Source of the DNA: VXNE01 sp965206615
GTDB lineage: Bacteria; Pseudomonadota; Gammaproteobacteria; Pseudomonadales; Azotimanducaceae
Direction: 5' to 3'
Length of the DNA: 64,000 bases
Assembly (NCBI GenBank): GCA_965206615.1
Contig: CBDBKI010000005.1
Span: 2,604,001-2,668,000 of the forward strand
Shown in pieces: positions 23,680-31,900 of the stretch. How positions within the stretch are numbered: position 1 is the first letter of the stretch; each line of letters starts with the position of its first letter. A program made the translations under genes and the position numbers. The notes under the pieces are model-generated. The model worked only from the letters and a program-made list of their open reading frames with translations, was not told the origin of the DNA and made no database searches.

Positions 23680-26442
23680 TTAGGAGTCCGGCAGCAGCCC
23701 CGCCCGGCGGACCTGGTCGACGGCAGTACGGCGGTCCTTGACGCCGAGCTTCGTGAAGATCTTGGCGATGTGATAGCGCACGCCCGCCACGGAGAGCCCG
23801 AGCATCGACGCGATCTCCTTGTCCTGCATCGTGGTGAGGTACTGGAGGATCTGCAGTTCTCGCGGGGTGAATCGAGCCGCCTCCGGAGCCCCGTGACCGG
23901 CGCCGCGCAACACGTCGAACAGCCGCTCGGCGGGCGCCTGAACCCGCGGGTCGGCACCATTCCCGAGGAGGCCCTCGAGCAGCGGGAGGAAGACCGCGCG
24001 ATCGCGCACCGCTCCCTGGGCGTAGTCCGTTTCGGCGTAGAGGTGCAGAAACTCGACCAGGCGGGCGCGCGACCGCGCGGGTTGGCCGGCGGCCTGTTCG
24101 AGGGCGACCGCAAGCGCGAGGCCGCGCATGCAGGTCCGACGCAGGCCGCGCTGCGTGACGACGGCAAGGAGCGAATCGGCGAAGCGCCGAGCTGCATCGA
24201 ACCGCCCGGCGGCGAGGAGAAGCCCGAGGCGCGCGCAGGAAACGGATTCCAGTTCGCGCCAGCTTTGTCCGTCCAGGTCGAGGCATCCTGCGTCATCGTC
24301 GGGCAGACCGGCAGCGCGCCAGGCGCTCTGCGCCGCGCCCGTGCGGCCAGCGGCCGAGAGCAGTTGCACGCGCAAGCCCCCGAGATGTCGGACCAGCGCG
24401 GGCAAACCCGTCTCGCGTGCGTATTCGAGAACCTCGTCGACGGCCTCGATGGCCGCGTCCGCGCCGTTGCGGAGCAGCGTCAACTCCGCGGACGTGGTGC
24501 TGGCGGCGGCGAATGACGCCAGCGGGGTGCCGCTGGCGAACAGCGCATGCGGGATGCCGCGCGGTGTGCGTTCCAGACGCGCCAGTCGATGCGTCTCCAG
24601 GTCGAGTTCCCGCATCATGACCTCGACGAACACCGCCTGCCCGGGGTCTCGGAGCAGGCGGGTCCGCGCAATCCGATAGGCGCTGGCATAGTAGCCTGCG
24701 GCATCCCCGGTCTGGCCCCGGGCCATGGCGACCTGGCCCCGGTACAGGTCCACGTGCATGCGAATGTACGGGCTCCCGCCCAATCGACGTTCGGCGCGAT
24801 CCGACCAGTGCAGGGCGGTGTCGAACTTCGCCTGCAGGTTGTGGGCGATGCACAGACCGAGCTCGAAGGACCCGCGCATCGCCGTGTCGGTGTCGGGCGC
24901 ATCGGCGAAGGACACGTAGTCGGCGAGGGTCGCTGCCGCGCGTTCCGAACCGAACGACTCACATCCGTACAGGCACAGCATGCCTCGAACGAGGCACTCG
25001 TCGACGTCGAAATCGGGCGCGTCGGGGGAATCCGACTTCGGTCGGGCTGCGATGGCAGCGCCGTATGTGCGCCTCGCCTCGGCCAGATGCCCCGTGGTCA
25101 ACTCGACGACGCAGCGCGCGAGCGCCAGACGTGGATGCCTGGCGGTCATGTCGGGCGTCAGCAACTGGTAGGCGGATTGCAGGCGTCCGATGCCCTCGCG
25201 TAGCCACAGGCGCATGGCGCCGGCATCCTCGAGAATTCTCGCGGTCAGTTCGGTCGCTTCGGCCTTGGCGGCGTGGCGCATGGCCGTCACCGTCTCCCCG
25301 CGCCGGGCGAGCGCTTCGGCGATCCTGCGCTGCAGCGAGCGGAACCGCCCGGGAGTGTCCTGCAGATGTCGTTTGCTGCAATGTTCGCGGATCAGCGGGT
25401 GCAGCCGCCGGGTGTCGGCGCCGTCCACGCGAACCGATTCGAGAAGTCCGGCGACGGCGGAGATGCCTTCAAGGCGCCGGATCAGGTCGTGTCCCTCGAG
25501 CACCTCGTCGAGCAGAGCGCCGTCGATGCGCCCGAACAGCCCGACGTCCAGCAGGAACTGCCGGTCTTCGGCGCCCAGTCCCCGCCAGAGCCGCGACTCG
25601 ATCCAGTTCCCGGCGACGTCGCGGTCGTCGACTCTTCCGACCGTTGTCGCCGCCGAGCGTTCGTTGTGGACGATACGCAGCGCAATGGGCCATCCACCGG
25701 ACTCCCGTGCCAGCGCGTCGAGTTCGCCCCTGGACAGCCTGGCGTCCAGGAAGCCGGCGATCTCCGCGGAGGAGAACCGCAGCTGGCTTGCGTCGAAGAG
25801 CGCGGTGTTGCCCGACAGCACCGACGAGCCGATGTCGAGCGCCACGGGAAGTTCCCGGCAGGCGATGGCAAAGGACAGATTCGGCGGACCCCATTGCAGC
25901 AGCGTGTTCACGAGCGCCAGCGATTCCGCATCGGCGATGCGCTCCAGTTCGTCGAGCACCAGAACGCAAGGAACGCCGTGCTGGGCGATCGCCTGGAGGA
26001 GACTCTCGATCCGGTTGCCGGTCGTACCGCCGTCGGAGTCCGCGGCGCCGCCCAGCACGTTCAGGCCCGCCTCCTGAAAGGCCAATCCCAGGTAGGCTTC
26101 GAGGATCTGCGGCGCGTCCTGCACGTCCAGGGTCAGCCACGCGGCCAAGGCCCCCGTTTCCCTTGCCGTGCGGCAACATTCCGCGAGCAGCGTGGTCTTG
26201 CCGAATCCTCCCGGGGCCTTCAGCACGGTGCCGCGGCGGTCCGTGGGGCGGATCCGCTCCATCAGCGCCGACCGGTGGAAGTAGCCGGCCACCCGTTCGG
26301 GGACCACGACCTTTTCGCGCATCAGCCAGGGCGGCGCGGCGTCCGCAGACTCATGGGCACGCTCGTCGGGCAGGTTCCGCCGGACCTCGCGCGGCGCGGA
26401 CGGGTCCGTCCGGTCCGGTTGCGTGCGTTGACCTCTCGCCAT
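23680..26442 (-). CDS. MalT-like LuxR-family ATP-dependent transcriptional regulator
   Basis: 920-residue STAND-type regulator with MalT architecture (E. coli MalT is ~900 residues). N-terminal P-loop NTPase with Walker A APGGFGKTTLL at about residues 76-86 and a Walker B-like PCVLVLDELERI. A helical middle follows (FARDAF-like TPR/superhelical repeats rich in Ala, Leu and Arg). The C-terminal LuxR helix-turn-helix is FTPRELQILQYLTTMQDKEI, SMLGLSVAGVRYHIAKIFTK, LGVKDRRTAVDQ. ATG 26442 has AAGGGGG about 6 nt upstream; an in-frame upstream extension lacks conserved sequence. Such proteins bind ATP and an inducer, oligomerise and activate transcription. It is divergent from the secreted-protein genes at 27164 onward, so it is a candidate regulator of the giant-protein locus (inference). 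Confidence 0.9.
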   Translation of the reverse strand: MARGQRTQPDRTDPSAPREVRRNLPDERAHESADAAPPWLMREKVVVPERVAGYFHRSALMERIRPTDRRGTVLKAPGGFGKTTLLAECCRTARETGALAAWLTLDVQDAPQILEAYLGLAFQEAGLNVLGGAADSDGGTTGNRIESLLQAIAQHGVPCVLVLDELERIADAESLALVNTLLQWGPPNLSFAIACRELPVALDIGSSVLSGNTALFDASQLRFSSAEIAGFLDARLSRGELDALARESGGWPIALRIVHNERSAATTVGRVDDRDVAGNWIESRLWRGLGAEDRQFLLDVGLFGRIDGALLDEVLEGHDLIRRLEGISAVAGLLESVRVDGADTRRLHPLIREHCSKRHLQDTPGRFRSLQRRIAEALARRGETVTAMRHAAKAEATELTARILEDAGAMRLWLREGIGRLQSAYQLLTPDMTARHPRLALARCVVELTTGHLAEARRTYGAAIAARPKSDSPDAPDFDVDECLVRGMLCLYGCESFGSERAAATLADYVSFADAPDTDTAMRGSFELGLCIAHNLQAKFDTALHWSDRAERRLGGSPYIRMHVDLYRGQVAMARGQTGDAAGYYASAYRIARTRLLRDPGQAVFVEVMMRELDLETHRLARLERTPRGIPHALFASGTPLASFAAASTTSAELTLLRNGADAAIEAVDEVLEYARETGLPALVRHLGGLRVQLLSAAGRTGAAQSAWRAAGLPDDDAGCLDLDGQSWRELESVSCARLGLLLAAGRFDAARRFADSLLAVVTQRGLRRTCMRGLALAVALEQAAGQPARSRARLVEFLHLYAETDYAQGAVRDRAVFLPLLEGLLGNGADPRVQAPAERLFDVLRGAGHGAPEAARFTPRELQILQYLTTMQDKEIASMLGLSVAGVRYHIAKIFTKLGVKDRRTAVDQVRRAGLLPDS

Positions 26443-27163
26443 GCCGACCCCCTTGCTTGACTTGGCTGTCCTGGCTCGCCATTCGTTAGATGAGAGCAGG
26501 CGCCCCGCCAGATCGGCGACGACGGACACGTGCAACGCGGGGCATCTTAGCAAGCAGGCAGCTCGCTCGCCTATCGGTCGGTACGACACCGTCGGAGAGA
26601 CCTGGACGCCAACAAGCTCGACGCGGGACTATCAATCAATAGCCAATATAGAACTATCAGTCTGCTCTCTGGCCGGTATGTATTGAATGCACTGACACGA
26701 GGGGTTTCTTGCCGTCGGCGTAGGGTCGTGGATCGACGTCTTGGGGTGCGTGATGAGAGTGAATGATCGTGGTAGTGATAGTAATAGTCATGCTATTGGA
26801 AACATGAGACTCCTATTGGCGGTGACGGCTGGGTGGGTGTCCCCTCAAGTAGGTGCCTGAAGTAGGTGGGTGTCCCCTGGAGTATTGCCTCAAGTAGGTG
26901 CCTCAAGTAGGTGGGTGTCCCCCGAAGCGATGGCTCGGTGGTTACCCGGAGGTGCTGGTAAACGCGAAGTTCAGCTCGGTTTGCGGTGTACACTGCGTTC
27001 GATCCCTACAGCCGCTCGTTGATGCGTGGCTCCCGATCGGTGACCGGCTTCTTCGGAGAAGGCTCGCCACTGGGCGTGACTTGTTCGCGGCCGGAGCGTC
27101 GCCTTGGCCGGCGTCGAGGCGCGGCACGCGGCGTCGTGTACATGGCAATTCGGAGCGACAGGA
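26443..27163. other. Long divergent intergenic region with GGGTGTCCC repeats
   Basis: 721 bp without a supported gene. 26610-26830 is clearly AT-richer than the surroundings and contains many short direct repeats (CTATCAATCAATAG, AGTGATAGTAATAG). 26830-26925 holds three GGTGGGTGTCCCC units, two preceded by AAGTAG, alternating with AAGTAGGTGCCT. It probably carries promoters for the regulator and the secreted-protein gene, but no clear -35/-10 pair stands out. Confidence 0.5.
26830..26922 (+). repeat. GTAG-preceded GGGTGTCCC repeats
   Basis: GGGTGGGTGTCCCC near 26831, then AAGTAGGTGGGTGTCCCC near 26859 and 26903, separated by (C/G)AAGTAGGTGCCT units. These are the easternmost members of the family; nothing similar is seen between 27 and 64 kb. 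The GTAG directly before the GC-rich core is the RAYT-type foot. Confidence 0.7.
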
Positions 27164-28762
27164 ATGCATGGCAGGCAAGTTCAACGGGCGCTCGCGGCGA
27201 CCGCGCTGGCCCTCGGGGCCGGTGCGGCGGCGGCGATCGATTTCGACGATCCCAACGCGCGGCCGCTGCACTTCGCGATGGAGACGCTGTCGGAGGACTT
27301 CGTCACCAGGTTCGTGGAGCCAGGCGGCCAGGTCGTCTACTACAACCTCGAAGTGCCGCCGGACGCAGCGGAGCTGACGACGACGACGAAGCTGCCCCTG
27401 TTCGCCTCGCGGCGCTGGTATGTGCGGGTGGATCTCCTGGGGATGGTGTTCAGCGCCACGCCCGTGCTCAGCACGCGGGGCGCGGGGGCCGGCGACGACT
27501 TCGAGAGCACGGACGCGGACGTCGTGCGCGGCGTGCCGGGCGAACCCTACGTGATCTACCGCCTGCCGAACGAGGACTTCGCGCAGGATCTCACCTTCAG
27601 CCTGTCGATCGGGGACACGCTGGCGGTACCGCCGGGCGCGGGTCGGTACCGCGCGGCCATCGCCCTCTACGACGACCTCGGCGCGGCGTTCGACCGGGAC
27701 CTGTCGCCCTCGCGGCGGCGGGCATTCGGCGGCGAGAAGATCGTCGTGGTGATGACATCGGGACTCGAGGTCGGCTTCGAGTCGGCCATCGCGGTCGCGG
27801 ACGTGGACAGGGAGTTCCTGGCGTTTACCCCGGAGTCCGCGTCCGGCGCCTCGACGGGCCCGGACAATCCTTCGGCCCCCGCCGTGCTCGGCAGCGTCGC
27901 CGTCCGCGCCCGGCAGGTCGATCCGGCCGGACGGCTTGCGACCGTCTACGCTGCCCGCGGCGGCCGGCCGGTGGCGGCGGAAGACCTGATCGAGTCGGTC
28001 GCCGTGACGATCGCGGGCGACATGACCTTCGGCACGTTCGACCTGCGCACGGGCACGCCCGCGGACCGCTGCCTGTACACGACTGCGCCGGGCGGGACGT
28101 CCCGCCGGGGCGGCGCGATCGCGCTGTCGCCGCCGGCCGGGGAGGCGGCGGTGACGACGGTCGGCACCGCAACGGTCGCGCACCGCGACGAGCCGTTCGG
28201 CACGCGCAACCTGTGCGTGTGGCTGCCGCTACCGGAGCCGGGCGAGGATCCGGAACCGATTCCGATCGGACTCTACGAAGCCACGGTGTCGGTCGCTCCG
28301 GCCGGGGGCGGCCACGCGATCGGGCGCGCCGGCGTCGTGGGCGATATCCGCCACTCGGGCGCCCGCGTGCAGATTGCGCACCTGACGACCTCCGACCGCT
28401 ACGACCAGCAGATGGTCATCCTCAACCGCGGCCGCATCGCCGTGCGGTTCAGCTTTGTCTCGCTCCTGACGGAGGACGGGGCGACCGTGGAACTGTCCCG
28501 GGAGGGGGCCGCCGCACGGGACAGCGGGCTGCATACGGTGCCGGCCGGCTCGCAGGTGGTGCTGTCGGTGGCGGCAACACTGCGCATCCGCGGCGGGGTC
28601 GACAGCGGCGACCGCATGCCGCTGGCGAGCGCGACGCTCGCGTTCAATGCAAACGCGAACGACATCCAGGTGGCGACGATTCAGACCAACCGCGGCGACG
28701 GCAGCACCGACACGGTCGTCTACCGGGCGCGGTCCGCGCTGGACCCGGAGGACAGCCCCTGA
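27164..28762 (+). CDS. Secreted protein of unknown function, 532 residues
   Basis: I do not recognise the family. Signal peptide HGRQVQRALAATALALGAGA-AAA at residues 2-24, then a mature chain of predicted beta-rich character with few cysteines (RCLYTT, NLCVW). Recurrent short strands such as YVRVDLLGMVFSATPVL, GRYRAAIALYDDLGAAFDRD and QVVLSVAATLRIRG suggest several immunoglobulin-like domains. ATG 27164 is chosen over an upstream in-frame start because GGAG lies 8 nt upstream and the signal peptide follows directly. It precedes the giant gene by 227 nt on the same strand with a promoter-like site between, so it may be a periplasmic or outer-surface partner (inference). Confidence 0.75.
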   Translation: MHGRQVQRALAATALALGAGAAAAIDFDDPNARPLHFAMETLSEDFVTRFVEPGGQVVYYNLEVPPDAAELTTTTKLPLFASRRWYVRVDLLGMVFSATPVLSTRGAGAGDDFESTDADVVRGVPGEPYVIYRLPNEDFAQDLTFSLSIGDTLAVPPGAGRYRAAIALYDDLGAAFDRDLSPSRRRAFGGEKIVVVMTSGLEVGFESAIAVADVDREFLAFTPESASGASTGPDNPSAPAVLGSVAVRARQVDPAGRLATVYAARGGRPVAAEDLIESVAVTIAGDMTFGTFDLRTGTPADRCLYTTAPGGTSRRGGAIALSPPAGEAAVTTVGTATVAHRDEPFGTRNLCVWLPLPEPGEDPEPIPIGLYEATVSVAPAGGGHAIGRAGVVGDIRHSGARVQIAHLTTSDRYDQQMVILNRGRIAVRFSFVSLLTEDGATVELSREGAAARDSGLHTVPAGSQVVLSVAATLRIRGGVDSGDRMPLASATLAFNANANDIQVATIQTNRGDGSTDTVVYRARSALDPEDSP

Positions 28763-28917
28763 TGCACCGGGGGATACAACCGACCGTTGGTAGCCATGCA
28801 GCGCGGCGCGGCACTGCCTGGACCATCGATGCGATATACCTTTCGCTTCCCGTCGGACAAGGCTGACATGGACGTCGCTGCAGAGAGTCGCTGGGACGAC
28901 CGAAAAACGTTGCTTGG

Positions 28918-28947
28918 TTGACAGAGCACAAAGCTTGTGCAAATACT
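28918..28947 (+). promoter_or_regulatory. Sigma70-like promoter with inverted repeat in the spacer, upstream of the giant gene
   Basis: -35 TTGACA (28918-28923, perfect) and -10 AATACT (28942-28947, 4 of 6) with an 18-bp spacer; predicted start near 28954. The spacer contains GCACAA (28926-28931), AGC, TTGTGC (28935-28940), an inverted repeat suited to a repressor. It would transcribe the three coupled genes from 28990. Confidence 0.5.
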
Positions 28948-28989
28948 GCGCCCGCGATGCTTCTGCGGTGAGGCAGTTAGGGCTCCGGG

Positions 28990-31900
28990 GTGGCCACGGT
29001 GAGACGCACGTCTATGTCAGGCGTTCGTCGGAAAGGCACGGAGTGCGCGGTCGGTGTGGATAGATCCACGAGTACAAGGACAAGCGCGGATGGTCAGATG
29101 GAACTGACCGGGCTGCCCCGCCTGCCGTGGGGTCCTGATTGGCGCCCGCGGGAGTGGCGCGCACGCGCACCGTGCGAGCGGCGGGACGCAACACCGCGTC
29201 GCACCCGCCCAGCTTCGCCGCCTGGTCGGCCCACCACGTCTCAAGCGCCCGTCAACCGGCGCCGTTCAACGGCGCCGGCTCCCAGCTTCGCATCGCTGCG
29301 CTTACCCCTGCTCGCCGTTGTCTTCGGCATGTGTCTGGTCGCGTTTGCCGCGCCCGCCCGCGGCCAGGCGCCGGAACTCGTCTCGGTGCCGGACGACGTG
29401 GCCAACGTGCGCGCGCCGGCCCTGTTCTCGGCACTGACGGACGAGGAGCGTGTGCAGGCGCTGGCGAGCAATATGCCGCAGCGGGCCCCCGCGTTCGACA
29501 GCGCCGACCCGGGGCGTTTCCGGGTCGTTCGCATCGACCTGTCCGCGCTTGGCGACATCGACCGGGCCCTTGCCGCCGCGCAGGCGGACTCGGGGTCGGT
29601 GCGCGACCACCCCCGGGCCGCTGGTCAGGCGGCGCCGGCGGGCGCGGCACCCGGGTCGCCTGGCCGCCCCGCGGGGCCTGTCGGGGCCGACGCGGAGCCG
29701 GCGCACGAGTTCACGTTCAACCCGTTCGACGACGTGGTCGAGACGGTCGTGCTGACGACGCGCGAGGATACGTCCCTCGGGGGCTCGGCGCTGACCGGCT
29801 ACCTGGTCGACGAGCCATACACCAGCCTGGTGTCGATCGCCGTGCATGAGGGCAGCGTGACCGGTTTCGTCGTGCGGCTCGAGTCCGTCTACGAGATTCT
29901 TCCGGCGGGCAACGGGCTCATCGGTGTGAACGAAATCCCCGAGCTGCCGGAGGACTTCGAGGATTGCGACGTGATCGAGCCGTCTGTTCGCGTGGACGAG
30001 GCCGGGAACCCCGTGCCCGCCAACCCGGACGGTGTCCAGACGACGGGCGCAGATGCCGGGGCAGGCTGGGCCGGTGGCGAGTCGGTCGCGGAGGGTCGCG
30101 AGTCGGTCGCGGAGGGTCGCGAGGCCGTCGCGGAGGGTCGCGAGGTCACCTTGGATCCCGATGCTATCGCGTCCGACAGGGCGGCGTTGATGGCGCTGTT
30201 CGCAAGCGCCGGCGGCCTCGTCTGGAACGAGAATGAGGCGTGGGGATCGGACCGACCTCTGGACGAGTGGTACGGCGTGCAAACCCGCGGAGGACGGGTG
30301 TGGCAACTGAATCTGAAGGGCAACGGGTTGCGCGGGGTCGTTCCCGCGGAGATCGAGAACCTTGACCAACTGGTGCTTCTGGACCTCAGCCACAACGAGC
30401 TCGAGGGTGACTTGCCGGTCGGACTGTTCGCGGGGCCGGCGTTCCGCACCTTGTCCCTGCAGGTGAATCCGGCGCTTCGGGGCGAGTGGCCCGCGGCGGA
30501 CCTGGCCCGCTGGTCCCAGACCTACGTGGATGTCCGGGGCACGGAAGTGTGCGTGCAGGACGCGCGCGATTGGGCAAGGCGCGTGTCGTACCGAGGGCTG
30601 CACTGCCCGACAGTCGCCGCACACGAGGACGTGACCATCGACCTCGGGATTGTCCTCCACCCGGACATCGTGGCGCGGTACGGCGGCGACATGGAGAGGA
30701 TGGAGAGCGCGGCGGGGGCTCTCATCGCAGGCGTGAACCGAATCTTCGAGCGCTCGGGAACCGGAGTGGTGTGGCGGCTGGCCGGCGTTGTCGACGGGGA
30801 GTCGACTGGCCGCCATTCGAACAATTTCCGCCACAGTCCTTGGGATTCGATAGACCGTTTGTACCGACGGGACGGTCAGATGGACCACGTGCTCGATTGG
30901 CGTAACACGGTCGGCGCGGACGTCGTCTTGTATTTCAATCACCGGGTGGGGTGTGGTGGGGTTGCATTCATCACCCCCCAAATCACCAAGAACGGGCTCG
31001 AGGGGCAGAGTTTCATCGGATACGCCGCCACCAACTGCGGCTTCCCGTGGAACATACGCACGAGCGCGCACGAGCTCGGTCACGTGCTCGGCCTCCTCCA
31101 CGACCGCAACCAGGTGTTTGGCTTCCATGAAGATCCGGAACAACGATGCGAGGGGTTCTGTGGCAACCGGTTCACGGGGACGGTCTACGGGTTTGGCGGC
31201 TTCAGTCCGCGCGCCTACGCCTTCCACCGCGACAGGTGGGACCGCGGTGCCGATGGCGGCGACCTGATCGCCGGGCGGGAGAACGCAACGACGTGGGTTT
31301 CCGCGCACGGTTCGGGGGCCGCAAACGGCCCGGACGGCCGCCCGGATGGCGGCCCAGATGACGCAAGAGGCGAAAGCAACGCCAACCGGCCGGACGCAAG
31401 GTCACGGGACTCCGTATCGGGCGCGCCGGCAGCAGTGAGCGCGTTGCCGACGCCGGGAACGACGACGGCGCCGGTCACGCAGAGTCCTTCTGCAGCATCT
31501 GGCCGCTTTCGCGCCCGCACACCGACCGGCGTCCTGGGGCATTGGCGGACGGTCATGACGTATCAGAGCCCGGTCGCCTATTGCCCGCCCATACTCTACT
31601 TCACGAATCCGGACCTCATCACCGCGGACGACGAGGCCCTCGGCAACGCGGATCTTGTCAACACCAAATACCTGCTGGGACCCAGCGACTCTGCGCGCAC
31701 CATGATGTGGACCCGGGAAGTAGTGGCCGGCTACAGGGGAACCGTCGCGAACCAGGTGCGCTTCGAGGTGTCGACGGCCACGGCTACCGAGGGTGCTTAC
31801 GCTGAAGTGAAGGTTCTCCTGGAGGAGCCGGCGGTGCGACGCATCGTGATCGATCTGTCCATCGAGCCGCTTGATGCGACGAGCTACGACGACTTCGCCG

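Noticed and set aside
25065..26489. Long plus-strand frame opposite the MalT-like regulator
   Set aside because: Low-complexity Arg/Ala/Pro translation with no motif, while the opposite strand has Walker A and a LuxR helix-turn-helix.
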